A stretch of 44,174 bases of DNA from CAZNFR01 sp964572225 (GTDB taxonomy: Bacteria > Bacteroidota > Bacteroidia > Bacteroidales > GCA-2748055): NCBI GenBank assembly GCA_964572225.1, contig CAZNFR010000025.1:1-44174 (forward strand), in the 5' to 3' direction. The notes below the pieces were generated by a model. It ran no database searches. It was not told where the DNA came from and saw only the letters and a list, made by a program, of their open reading frames with translations. Positions within the stretch are counted from its first letter, which is position 1. The number at the start of each line of letters is the position of its first letter. The position numbers and the translations under genes are program-made. Below, piece after piece: positions 33,926-42,371 of this stretch.

Positions 33926-36412
33926 ATGATTAAAAGAATTACCTGTTTTTTTATAATAGGACTCCTTATTTCGTCTTCCCAACTGTTTTCCCAGGATAGC
34001 GAGATTCCGGATGTGGTTGATTATTCTTACCCCAAGGAGTATACCATTGCAGATATTACCGTTTCAGGAGTCGAGTTCCTTCAAAAAGAGGTTCTGATCA
34101 GTCTGTCAGGTCTGAAAAAAGGTGCTGCCATTACAATTCCCGGTGAAGACATTACCAAAGTGATCGAGAAATTCTGGAGTCAGGGACTTTTTTCAGATGT
34201 TGAAATTACCGCTACCAAAATTGAAAAAGGCCAGATTTGGCTCGATATCTTCCTGAAAGAAAGGCCAAGGATGTCCGGGATTACCATAGACGGAGTGAGC
34301 CGGTCCGAATCGCAGGATCTGATGGAAAAACTCAACCTCAGAAATGGAAGTCAGGTTACCGATGATGTACTTAACAATATCCGCAGGATCATCCGGGGGC
34401 ATTTTATTGAGAAAGGATTTTTGAATTCGGAGGTGCAGATCCGGCAGGATCTGGATACCATTAGGGTTAACATGGTCAGACTCGAGGTGAACGTTGATAA
34501 GAATGAGAGGGTTAAGATCGATGATATTGTGTTTCATGGAAATGTAGCATTCCCTGATAAGCGGCTTAGAAGGGTTATGAAAAACACCAAAAAGCAAAAC
34601 CTTAACATCTTCAAATCTTCCAAACTCGTCAAAGATGAATATGAAGAAGACAAGGAAAAGCTTGTGAGTTTTTATAATGAGGTTGGGTACAGAGATGCTA
34701 AAATCCTGAGTGACTCACTGGTAATCCTGAGTGATAAGCGGGTATTGTTACATATAAACCTGGAAGAAGGGTCGAAGTATTATTTTGGAAACGTCAGTTG
34801 GATTGGAAATACCATATATCCCTCTGAGGTTCTTTCCGCTAAGCTGGGTATCGAAAAAGGAGATATTTTTGACCAGACTATTCTTGACAACCGTTTACAG
34901 ATTGATGAGGATGCAGTTAACTCCCTTTACCTCGACAATGGATACCTCTTTTTTGCCATTGATCCAGTGGAGAAAAGTATTGAGAATGACACCATTGACT
35001 TTGAAATGAGGATCTATGAAGGCAAGCAGGCAAGGATAAACCGAGTGATCGTTGAAGGGAATACCAAAACTAACGAGCATGTTGTCAGAAGGGAGATCAG
35101 GACCAATCCCGGGGATCTATTCAGTAAGCAGGACATAATCCGGTCGGTCAGGGAACTTGCGCAACTTGGACATTTTGACCCGGAACAGATAGAACCCGAA
35201 CCCATTCCCAATCAAAGCGATGGGACGGTTGACCTTAAGTATAAACTTGTCGAAAAAGCCAATGACCAGTTGGAAATATCCGGTGGATGGGGTATGGGTA
35301 TGCTCGTAGGAACCATTGGATTGCGGTTTTCCAATTTCTCCATCCGCAATTTTTTAAAATGGAACATGTGGAGACCGGTTCCCTCGGGCGACGGACAGAC
35401 ACTTAGTGTGAGAGCTCAGTCGAACGGAAGATACTACCAGGCATATAATCTTTCCTTTGTGGAACCCTGGTTCGGTGGAAAACGGCCAAATTCGTTTTCG
35501 GTATCCTTTTACCATACCATCATGAATAATGCCTATTCTTTCTTCAGTACCAGTGAGTCGGACCAGTACCTTAAGATATCCGGCGCCTCGGTAGGACTGG
35601 GGAGAAGACTTTCATGGCCGGATGACTTTTTCACCCTGTACAATGATGTTAGCTTTCAGAGATACCGGCTTCAGGACTGGACAGGGTATTTTCTTTTTAC
35701 AGACGGAATTTCCAATAACCTGAGCTTTACGACCAATTTCGGAAGAAATTCCATAGATGCTCCGATATATCCCCGAAGAGGATCTTCCTTCAGTCTGAGT
35801 TTGCAGGTTACTCCCCCTTATTCGCTTATAAGCGGACAGGATTTTACAAATGCCACGGATCAGGAGAAATACCGGTGGATCGAATACCATAAATGGAAAT
35901 TTAAAGCAGATTGGTATTTAAGTTTGGCAGGAAATTTGGTATTGTATACCCGAGCGCATTTTGGTTACCTGGGTTATTACAACGAGGATATAGGTCCTTC
36001 CCCGTTTGAAGGTTTTGATCTGGGGGGTGACGGACTAACCGGTTATAACCTTTACGGAAGGGAAACCATCGCACTCAGAGGCTATGAAAACAGTTCTTTG
36101 ACACCGGTGATAAATGGCAATAAGTCGGGGAATATTTATAACAAGTACACTGTAGAGCTTCGTTACCCCTTCTCCCTGAATCCTTCAGCTACCGTATTTG
36201 GAATCGCTTTTCTGGAAGCGGGAAACGCATGGTTCTCCATGGACGAATTCAATCCCTTCCTGATCAAACGATCGGCCGGAGTTGGACTAAGGGCGTTTCT
36301 TCCAATGTTTGGGCTTCTGGGTATTGACTGGGGATACGGATTTGATGAGATTCCCGGCCGGCCCGACGCAAACCGAGGTCAATTCCACTTTACCATCGGT
36401 CAGCAATTTTAG
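33926..36412 (+). CDS. bamA: Outer-membrane protein assembly factor BamA
   Basis: This Omp85 protein inserts beta barrels into the outer membrane. The 828-residue protein has a signal peptide (cut near LFSQ, residue 23), about five POTRA domains (about 35-445) with the repeated VxGN pattern (DDIVFHGNVAFPDKRL, RVIVEGNTKTNEHVVRREI), and a C-terminal barrel. The barrel has the family FxFxxGxxF ending (RGQFHFTIGQQF) and an RG(Y) motif in ALRGYEN. It follows uppS by 3 nt. The next genes encode two Skp-like chaperones, which fit its pathway. Confidence 0.95.
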   Translation: MIKRITCFFIIGLLISSSQLFSQDSEIPDVVDYSYPKEYTIADITVSGVEFLQKEVLISLSGLKKGAAITIPGEDITKVIEKFWSQGLFSDVEITATKIEKGQIWLDIFLKERPRMSGITIDGVSRSESQDLMEKLNLRNGSQVTDDVLNNIRRIIRGHFIEKGFLNSEVQIRQDLDTIRVNMVRLEVNVDKNERVKIDDIVFHGNVAFPDKRLRRVMKNTKKQNLNIFKSSKLVKDEYEEDKEKLVSFYNEVGYRDAKILSDSLVILSDKRVLLHINLEEGSKYYFGNVSWIGNTIYPSEVLSAKLGIEKGDIFDQTILDNRLQIDEDAVNSLYLDNGYLFFAIDPVEKSIENDTIDFEMRIYEGKQARINRVIVEGNTKTNEHVVRREIRTNPGDLFSKQDIIRSVRELAQLGHFDPEQIEPEPIPNQSDGTVDLKYKLVEKANDQLEISGGWGMGMLVGTIGLRFSNFSIRNFLKWNMWRPVPSGDGQTLSVRAQSNGRYYQAYNLSFVEPWFGGKRPNSFSVSFYHTIMNNAYSFFSTSESDQYLKISGASVGLGRRLSWPDDFFTLYNDVSFQRYRLQDWTGYFLFTDGISNNLSFTTNFGRNSIDAPIYPRRGSSFSLSLQVTPPYSLISGQDFTNATDQEKYRWIEYHKWKFKADWYLSLAGNLVLYTRAHFGYLGYYNEDIGPSPFEGFDLGGDGLTGYNLYGRETIALRGYENSSLTPVINGNKSGNIYNKYTVELRYPFSLNPSATVFGIAFLEAGNAWFSMDEFNPFLIKRSAGVGLRAFLPMFGLLGIDWGYGFDEIPGRPDANRGQFHFTIGQQF

Positions 36413-36597
36413 TAAAACTTAAAAAATTGCAATTATGTATCATTTCAGGAGACTCAGTACCTCTTGATGATAGACTAGTATAGTTGAAATAAAAATTAAA
36501 ATCATACGTCATGAAACCAGCATTATTAAAAGAAAATAGAAGCCGGCATGAAGCTAATCATGCCTGTTCCGTTCAAACCAGCGATGGCAAAAACTGG

Positions 36598-37116
36598 ATG
36601 ATCAAAAAGGTAATATTATCACTTACCGCAATTTTTCTCCTGGCTACAGGAGCTCAGGCGCAAAAGTTTGCTTTCGTTGATTCGGAGTATATCCTTGACA
36701 GGATCCCTTCTTACAAGGCAGCCCTTGAACAAATAGATAAGTTATCTGAAGAATACGAAGCAGAAATTGAAGCCAAGTACGAGGAAGTGGAAAAACTCTA
36801 TCAAAGTTTCCAAAGTGAGAAGGTGTTAATGACTCAGGAGCAACAGACCAAGAAAGAAGATGAGATCATTGCTAAAGAAAAAGAGATTAAAGATATGCAA
36901 AGAGAGTATTTTGGACCAGAAGGTGCCATTTTTCAGAAACGACAGGAGTTAGTACAACCTATTCAAAATGAGGTTTATAATGCGGTAAAAGAAATGGCGC
37001 TTGAAGGAGGATATGCAGTAATTTTTGATACAGCCTCAGGTTCTGGAATTTTATATGAAAATGCACGCTACAATATAAGCGATGAGGTGCTTCAAAAATT
37101 AGGATATACCAATTAA
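36598..37116 (+). CDS. OmpH/Skp-family periplasmic chaperone (first copy)
   Basis: The ATG at 36598 gives a 172-residue protein with a clean signal peptide (hydrophobic about 4-17, cut near AQAQ). An in-frame ATG at 36511 would add 29 polar residues before it. The mature part is FAFVDSEYILDRIPSYKAAL, then a long coiled coil of charged helices (about 45-125), then a short C-terminal strand. This is the Skp/OmpH fold that escorts unfolded outer-membrane proteins to BamA. It lies 185 nt after bamA. The gap shows no other gene. Confidence 0.88.
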   Translation: MIKKVILSLTAIFLLATGAQAQKFAFVDSEYILDRIPSYKAALEQIDKLSEEYEAEIEAKYEEVEKLYQSFQSEKVLMTQEQQTKKEDEIIAKEKEIKDMQREYFGPEGAIFQKRQELVQPIQNEVYNAVKEMALEGGYAVIFDTASGSGILYENARYNISDEVLQKLGYTN

Positions 37117-37156
37117 ATCCTTACTTTTGTACAAATTTTTTTTAAATAATATAGAA

Positions 37157-37672
37157 ATGAAAATGTTAGCCAAGAGCCTGTTCCTGTTCGGATTTCTGTT
37201 TGCGATTAGCTCAGTTAATGCTCAACAGTATAAATTCGGGCACATTGAATCCCAAAGGATTATTATTCTTATGCCGGAATACACCAAAGCGGGCGATAGT
37301 CTGAATAATGTGAGAATACGTTACGATGAGCAGGCTGAAAAACTCCAGGTTGAAATTAACCGCAAATACAATGACTTGCTTGAGCAACAGGATAAACTGG
37401 ATTCCCTTATCCTTGAAAGTATGTTTGCAGAGGTGCAAAGTATGCAGGAAAGACTTCAGACTTTTCAGGCACAGGCAAACCAGAAGCTCAGAACCCTTGA
37501 GGGAAATCTCCTCGAATCGGTAATGGGAAAGCTTGAGGGAGCAATCACCGAAGTAGCCATGGAAATGGACCTTCTTTATGTTTTCGATTTAAGCGGACGT
37601 AACCCGATCTATGCTTCAGATAAAAGCATTGATGTAGGTCCAATGGTAAAAGAAAAACTGGGAATAGAATAA
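37157..37672 (+). CDS. OmpH/Skp-family periplasmic chaperone (second copy)
   Basis: The ATG at 37157 is preferred (171 residues; signal peptide cut near VNAQ); a start 30 nt earlier only adds polar residues. The mature part begins KFGHIESQRIIILMPEYTKA and continues into a long coiled coil (about 50-130) with Leu/Ile heptads, as in the first copy. It starts 40 nt after the first gene. The two are paralogues with limited identity by eye. A strong terminator follows, so it ends the bamA-side transcript. Confidence 0.88.
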   Translation: MKMLAKSLFLFGFLFAISSVNAQQYKFGHIESQRIIILMPEYTKAGDSLNNVRIRYDEQAEKLQVEINRKYNDLLEQQDKLDSLILESMFAEVQSMQERLQTFQAQANQKLRTLEGNLLESVMGKLEGAITEVAMEMDLLYVFDLSGRNPIYASDKSIDVGPMVKEKLGIE

Positions 37673-37690
37673 TTAACTTTCATATCTTAC

Positions 37691-37729
37691 AGAAGACCAT
37701 TTTGTTAAACAGAATGGTCTTCTTTTTTT
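37691..37729 (+). terminator. Intrinsic terminator after the ompH pair
   Basis: A perfect 11-bp stem (AGAAGACCATT, 37691-37701, with AATGGTCTTCT, 37713-37723) has an 11-nt loop and leads into TTTTTT. It lies 19 nt after the second ompH stop and separates it from murI. Confidence 0.88.
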
Positions 37730-37736
37730 ACCTTTG
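37729..37736 (+). promoter_or_regulatory. Candidate -7 element (TACCTTTG) for murI
   Basis: TACCTTTG matches TAnnTTTG and starts at the last T of the terminator's T tract. It ends 19 nt before the TTG start of murI at 37756. The -33 region would lie inside the terminator hairpin, which would couple the two signals. Confidence 0.42.
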
Positions 37737-37755
37737 ATTTCTTATACGGCAAAAA

Positions 37756-38559
37756 TTGCAAAACACAGCACCCATAGGTTTGTTTGATTCCGGAGTTGGC
37801 GGACTCACCATGGCTTCGGCCATAAGTGCAATTCTTCCCGAAGAAGATCTAATCTATTTTGGAGATACAGCCCATCTCCCATACGGGGATAAATCAAAGG
37901 AGACCATAATTCATTATTCTCTCAGAATTGCAGATTTTTTGCTGGAGAAGAAATGCAAGATTATTTTAATCGCTTGCAATTCAGCATCTTCGAATGCTTT
38001 TAGCGAAGTTAGTGAGTATGTTGGGCACAAGGCTAAAGTATTGAATGTGATTGATCCGGTGGTTGACTTTGTCACTAAGGATGATGGGCTCAAGCATCTA
38101 GGGATAATTGGTACCAAGGCCACGATAAATTCCGGTTCCTATACTGAAAGACTTTCAAGATTGCGGCCCATGCTTCAGGTTTCTACCCTTGCTACCCCTT
38201 TACTGGTTCCCATGATCGAAGAAGGGTTTATTTTTGATGATATTTCCAATGCCATTATTCGCTCTTACCTTTCCAGGCCCGAGCTGAACGGGATTGATGG
38301 ATTGGTACTCGGATGTACCCATTACCCAATAATCAAAAACCAGATCCACCGATTTTTTAATTTTGATGTGAATGTTTTTGATTCGGCAAAGATTGTGGCA
38401 GAGAAACTTCGTGACATACTTAAGGAAGAATCTCTTTTAAACTCTGAAGGTCACAGGGAAAACAGGTTCTATGTTTCGGACCATACTGAATATTTCTCGG
38501 TTATAGCGGGCTTGTTTTTCGGAAGTAAGATCAATCTTGAAAAAGTTCATCTCTGGTGA
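37756..38559 (+). CDS. murI: Glutamate racemase
   Basis: This enzyme makes D-glutamate for peptidoglycan. The start is TTG at 37756, as no ATG precedes IGLFDSGVGGLT in frame. The 267-residue protein has FDSGVGGLT (9-17), GDTAHLPYGDKS, catalytic Cys74 in ACNSAS and Cys187 in GCTHYP. Length is normal. Its stop directly abuts the converging gamma-carbonic-anhydrase gene. Confidence 0.93.
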   Translation: MQNTAPIGLFDSGVGGLTMASAISAILPEEDLIYFGDTAHLPYGDKSKETIIHYSLRIADFLLEKKCKIILIACNSASSNAFSEVSEYVGHKAKVLNVIDPVVDFVTKDDGLKHLGIIGTKATINSGSYTERLSRLRPMLQVSTLATPLLVPMIEEGFIFDDISNAIIRSYLSRPELNGIDGLVLGCTHYPIIKNQIHRFFNFDVNVFDSAKIVAEKLRDILKEESLLNSEGHRENRFYVSDHTEYFSVIAGLFFGSKINLEKVHLW

Positions 38560-39081
38560 TCAACCTTCATCCCGGTACCAACCCGAATAGTGTATGTAAT
38601 TATTGGCAATTTTGTCAATCATTTCTTTAGCCTGTTCCGGATCTACGGCTTTCACTCTTTTGGCAGGTACTCCTGCATAAATACTTCCGGATTCCACAAC
38701 TGTACTGTCCAGTACCACTGAACCTGCTGCAATGATTGAATTCTCTTCAATAATAGCATGATCCAATACAATGGCTCCCATTCCAACCAAAACATTGTCC
38801 ATAATCTTTGCCCCATGAATGATTACATTATGCCCGATGGATACATTATCACCGATCTCCACCACCGATTTTTGGTAAAGTGTATGAAGGATGGACCCAT
38901 CCTGAATATTGACTTTGTTCCCGATGCGTATGGAATTTACATCCCCTCGCAAAACAGCATTGTACCATACACTGCAGTTATCACCCATGATAACATCACC
39001 GATAATCGTTGCGGTTTCTGCAAAAAAACAATCCTTTCCGTACATTGGGGTAAATCCCCTTACACTTCTGATTATTGCCAT
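38560..39081 (-). CDS. Gamma-class carbonic anhydrase family protein
   Basis: The ATG at 39081 gives 173 residues starting MAIIRSVRGFTPMYG; the frame is open to 39147, but the candidate promoter at 39145-39152 excludes that start. The protein is a left-handed beta helix of hexapeptide repeats (DNCSVWYNAVLRGDVNSIRIG, in its usual form). The metal-binding His residues of the family lie in ILHTLY and IGHNVIIHG. Most such proteins bind zinc or iron and catalyse CO2 hydration or an unrelated reaction. Its stop adjoins that of murI with no gap. Confidence 0.9.
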   Translation of the reverse strand: MAIIRSVRGFTPMYGKDCFFAETATIIGDVIMGDNCSVWYNAVLRGDVNSIRIGNKVNIQDGSILHTLYQKSVVEIGDNVSIGHNVIIHGAKIMDNVLVGMGAIVLDHAIIEENSIIAAGSVVLDSTVVESGSIYAGVPAKRVKAVDPEQAKEMIDKIANNYIHYSGWYRDEG

Positions 39082-39144
39082 AGTTTTTTCTTTATTTTGA
39101 GCCTTAAAATACCAAACCCGCTTACGGGTTTTAACAGCGAATAT

Positions 39145-39152
39145 CAAAATTA
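39145..39152 (-). promoter_or_regulatory. Candidate -7 element (TAATTTTG) for the gamma-carbonic anhydrase gene
   Basis: On the minus strand TAATTTTG matches TAnnTTTG, 64-71 nt upstream of the ATG at 39081. It supports that start over the longer frame. Confidence 0.38.
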
Positions 39153-39242
39153 GATCGCAATCCGGAAAATAAAGCTGTAAAAATGCTGTTAAAATTTACG
39201 TAACTAATAATATTCCTATGTGAATAATTATGGATAAAATCA

Positions 39243-39250
39243 TATGTTTG
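39243..39250 (+). promoter_or_regulatory. Candidate -7 element (TATGTTTG) for korAB
   Basis: TATGTTTG matches TAnnTTTG. If used, the korA leader would be about 160 nt long and would contain the palindrome at 39356-39384. The -33 region is weak. Confidence 0.35.
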
Positions 39251-39355
39251 TTATGTTTAAGAAAATGTTAAGGATTAAAATCCGGGAATACGAAAATGAT
39301 TAATTTTATCCTGTATAATGTTGGTGATATTTTTCATAATTCCTTTAACCAAGAG

Positions 39356-39384
39356 ATGCATATGAAGAATTTCTTCATATGCAT
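39356..39384 (+). promoter_or_regulatory. 29-nt perfect palindrome in the korA leader
   Basis: ATGCATATGAAGAA and its exact reverse complement flank one central T, a 14-bp arm on each side. It is followed by TATATTTTTTT and ends 30 nt before the korA ATG. As RNA it would form a long hairpin and T run resembling a terminator or attenuator; as DNA it could be an operator for a dimeric repressor. No other gene here has such an element. Confidence 0.6.
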
Positions 39385-39414
39385 TATATTTTTTTAGATC
39401 AATACCCTTAGATT

Positions 39415-41259
39415 ATGGTAAAAAAGCCAAAGATTGTTGAATTAGAGGAGGTGGTGGTAAAGTTTGCAGGGGATTCCGGTGACGGAATGCAACTTACGGG
39501 AAGTCAATTTTCGGATACTTCTGCCTTCGTGGGTAATGACCTATCCACTTTTCCTGATTATCCCTCCGAAATTCGTGCTCCCCAGGGTACCATTGCCGGA
39601 GTATCCGGTTTTCAGGTTCATATTGGTCATAAAGATGTTACCACCCCCGGCGATAAGGCTGATGTGCTGGTCGCAATGAATCCGGCTGCCCTCAAGGCTA
39701 ATATGAAATGGCTCAAGCAGGGAGCTACCCTGATCATTGATATTGACAATTTCGACAATAAGCATTATAAGAAAGCCGGTTACATTGAGGACCCGTTACA
39801 TGATGACAGTCTCGAGGGGTTTAACCTTATAAAGGCTCCCATAACCAACCTTACCCGGTCCACAGTTTTGGAATTCGGACTCGAGAACAAAACTGCCGAC
39901 CGAACCAAAAACCAGTTCGTAGCAGGAATTTTATTCTTTTTATTTAACCGTGATATTAAGATCGGAGAAGATTTTTTGAAGAAGAAGTTCCGGTCCAAAC
40001 CTGAGCTAATCAAAGCAAATATTGCGGTACTCCGGGCCGGATTCAGTTATGCAGAGACTATTGAAGCTTTTTCCGCAACCTTTCTGGTGAATCCGGCAAA
40101 AAATAAGAAAGGACTTTTCCGGAACATCACCGGCAATGTGGCAACAGCATGGGGATTACTTGCTGCATCCGAGAAATCGGGCATAGGTTTGTTCCTTGGT
40201 TCCTATCCCATTACCCCTGCAACCGAAATCCTACAGGAACTGTCGAACAAAAAACACCTGGGTGCAGTAACTTTTCAGGCTGAGGATGAAATTGCAGGAA
40301 TCTGTTCGGCTATCGGAGCTTCCTATGCGGGCAAGCTCGCTGTTACTTCGACCTCTGGTCCGGGACTGGCCTTAAAAAGTGAAGCAGTGGGACTGGCGGT
40401 TATAACCGAATTACCCCTGGTAATTGTGGATGTTCAAAGAGGTGGCCCGTCTACCGGATTGCCTACAAAAACTGAGCAGGGAGACCTGATGCAGGCATTG
40501 TATGGCCGAAACGGGGAAAGTCCCTGTATTGTAATCGCTGCCAGCACCCCGGCCAACTGCTTTGAGTTTGCCTACCTGGCCGCAAAGCTCACCCTGGAGC
40601 ATATGACCCCGGTTATTATGCTATCCGATGGTTACCTTGCCAATGGCTCTGAACTCTGGCATATTCCGGAAATGAAAGATTTGCCTGAAATCAAACCCAG
40701 AAGGATAGAGGACAATCATAAAAATTTTTACCCTTATCTGAGAGATACGGAAAGGCTGGCCAGGAGCTGGGCCATTCCCGGACAGGAAGGATTGAGGCAC
40801 AGGGTAGGTGGTTTAGAAAAAGCTGATGTTACCGGTGAGGTTTCTCACGATTCCATGAACCATCAGATCATGGTGGAGATCAGGCAGGAAAAGGTCGACA
40901 GGGTAGTCAACTTCATTCCGGATCAGGAAGTGATCGGCCCTTTGTCCGGAGAACTTCTGGTGATAGGTTGGGGCGGAACATACGGGGCCCTTTATACCGC
41001 AGTAAAAGAGTTGCAGGAGGAGGGATTTTCAATCAGTCTGGCACAGTTCAATTATATATTACCCCTGCCTAAGAATACCGGTGAAGTATTGAAGAATTAT
41101 AAGAAAAGGATTGTGTGTGAACTTAATCTCGGACAGTTTGCAAATTACCTCAGGTCAAAATTTCCCGAGTACGACTATTTGCAATACAATAAAGTTCAGG
41201 GACTCCCTTTTATGATTTCAGAGTTGAAAATCAAGTTTAGAGAAATTTTAGAAAAGTGA
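39415..41259 (+). CDS. korA: 2-oxoacid:ferredoxin oxidoreductase, fused gamma-alpha subunit (KorA type)
   Basis: This subunit pairs with KorB to oxidise 2-oxoglutarate (or a related 2-oxoacid) to acyl-CoA with ferredoxin as acceptor. The 614-residue protein has the gamma part at about 1-190 (FAGDSGDGMQLTGSQFSDTS, FPDYPSEIRAPQG) fused to the alpha part (SYPITPATEILQELS at about 263-277; FQAEDEIAGICSAIGASYAG; TSTSGPGLALKSE). The usual Bacteroidota KorA has this fusion and length. korB starts 6 nt after the stop. Substrate preference is inferred from the family. Confidence 0.92.
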   Translation: MVKKPKIVELEEVVVKFAGDSGDGMQLTGSQFSDTSAFVGNDLSTFPDYPSEIRAPQGTIAGVSGFQVHIGHKDVTTPGDKADVLVAMNPAALKANMKWLKQGATLIIDIDNFDNKHYKKAGYIEDPLHDDSLEGFNLIKAPITNLTRSTVLEFGLENKTADRTKNQFVAGILFFLFNRDIKIGEDFLKKKFRSKPELIKANIAVLRAGFSYAETIEAFSATFLVNPAKNKKGLFRNITGNVATAWGLLAASEKSGIGLFLGSYPITPATEILQELSNKKHLGAVTFQAEDEIAGICSAIGASYAGKLAVTSTSGPGLALKSEAVGLAVITELPLVIVDVQRGGPSTGLPTKTEQGDLMQALYGRNGESPCIVIAASTPANCFEFAYLAAKLTLEHMTPVIMLSDGYLANGSELWHIPEMKDLPEIKPRRIEDNHKNFYPYLRDTERLARSWAIPGQEGLRHRVGGLEKADVTGEVSHDSMNHQIMVEIRQEKVDRVVNFIPDQEVIGPLSGELLVIGWGGTYGALYTAVKELQEEGFSISLAQFNYILPLPKNTGEVLKNYKKRIVCELNLGQFANYLRSKFPEYDYLQYNKVQGLPFMISELKIKFREILEK

Positions 41260-41265
41260 TGAATT

Positions 41266-42294
41266 ATGAGTCAGAATAGTATTCCTCTCGTTGAGCCCGG
41301 AGATTTTAAACTGGATAGCCCGGTAAAATGGTGTGCTGGTTGCGGCTCTCACGCCGTGTTGGCTACCATAAGAAATACCCTTCCTGATGTGGGAGTAAGG
41401 AAAGAAGATATTGTATTTGTTTCAGGTATTGGCTGCTCATCCCGCTTCCCATATTATATTAACACTTATGGTTTTCATAGTTTGCACGGCAGAGCTGCAG
41501 CTATTGCCAGCGGCATCAAAGTTTCCAATCCCGATCTGAGTGTTTGGGTAGTATCAGGCGATGGTGATTCCATGGCCATAGGGGGCAATCATTTTATTCA
41601 TCTGCTGCGACGGAACCTCAATATAAACTTTATTCTCTTCAATAATAAGATCTATGGGTTAACGAAGGGGCAGTATTCACCCACCACACCCCTGGGTAGC
41701 GTAACCAAAACCTCTCCCGACGGGACCATTGAAAGCCCTTTTCGTCCAGGTGAACTGGTTATGGGATCACAAGGAACCTTTTTTGCCAGGGTGGTGGATA
41801 ATGACCCCAAAATGATGAAAGAGGTTCTTCTGGCCGCTGCCGCGCATAAAGGAACTTCGGTGGTAGAAGTCCTGCAAAATTGCGTGATCTTTGCAAATAA
41901 GGTACATAATGAGATCACCGGTAAGGATGTCAAAGACGATCACCAGATCTACCTTGAGCATGGAAAACCCATGATTTTCGGAAAGAACCGGGAAAAAGGA
42001 CTGGTCCTGAGATGTAACCGTTTTGAAATAGTAGAGATTGGGAAGGATGGTATTACCGAAGATGACCTGATGGTTCATAACGCTCACGATCCGGAAGATA
42101 CCACTCACTATATGCTTTCAAGAATGACCCTGCCGGAGTATCCCGTGGCCATGGGTGTGATCAGGGCTGTTAAACACCCTGTGTATGAATCCATGTTATA
42201 TGACCAGATGGAATACCGCAAGAAAAATTCGGAAGTCAAAACGGTTGACCAGCTTTTGAAAAGTGGGAACGTCTTCGAGATAAATGAAGATTAA
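41266..42294 (+). CDS. korB: 2-oxoacid:ferredoxin oxidoreductase, beta subunit (KorB type)
   Basis: The 342-residue subunit binds thiamine diphosphate and a 4Fe-4S cluster. Cluster ligands expected for the family are Cys23 and Cys26 (WCAGCG), Cys57 (GIGCSSRF) and Cys206 (LQNCVIF). The TPP motif is GDGDSMAIGGNH with FNNKIYGLTKGQ after it. It is co-transcribed with korA. No delta ferredoxin-type subunit gene is adjacent, as usual for the two-subunit form. Confidence 0.92.
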   Translation: MSQNSIPLVEPGDFKLDSPVKWCAGCGSHAVLATIRNTLPDVGVRKEDIVFVSGIGCSSRFPYYINTYGFHSLHGRAAAIASGIKVSNPDLSVWVVSGDGDSMAIGGNHFIHLLRRNLNINFILFNNKIYGLTKGQYSPTTPLGSVTKTSPDGTIESPFRPGELVMGSQGTFFARVVDNDPKMMKEVLLAAAAHKGTSVVEVLQNCVIFANKVHNEITGKDVKDDHQIYLEHGKPMIFGKNREKGLVLRCNRFEIVEIGKDGITEDDLMVHNAHDPEDTTHYMLSRMTLPEYPVAMGVIRAVKHPVYESMLYDQMEYRKKNSEVKTVDQLLKSGNVFEINED

Positions 42295-42371
42295 TTGTCT
42301 GCCACCTTTTTCCGCACCTTCTTTTCCATCAGAAATTCATTAAATTTACGGGGATACTAAAACCCTAAACT

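Larger units (their letters stand above)
39082..39414. other. 333-bp divergent intergenic region before korA
   Basis: No gene is supported. On the minus strand it holds a -7 candidate for the carbonic anhydrase gene (39145-39152, TAATTTTG) and a stem AAACCCG/CGGGTTT (39114-39131) in its leader. On the plus strand it holds a -7 candidate for korA (39243-39250) and a long perfect palindrome at 39356-39384, listed separately. The rest is AT-rich. Confidence 0.65.

Noticed and set aside
36511..36597. 29-residue N-terminal extension of the first OmpH protein
   Set aside because: A complete signal peptide begins at the ATG at 36598; polar residues in front of it would be unusual. The upstream ATG cannot be formally excluded.
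39082..39147. Upstream extension of the carbonic anhydrase frame
   Set aside because: It overlaps a TAnnTTTG box and a stem-loop, and the family starts at MAIIRSV.
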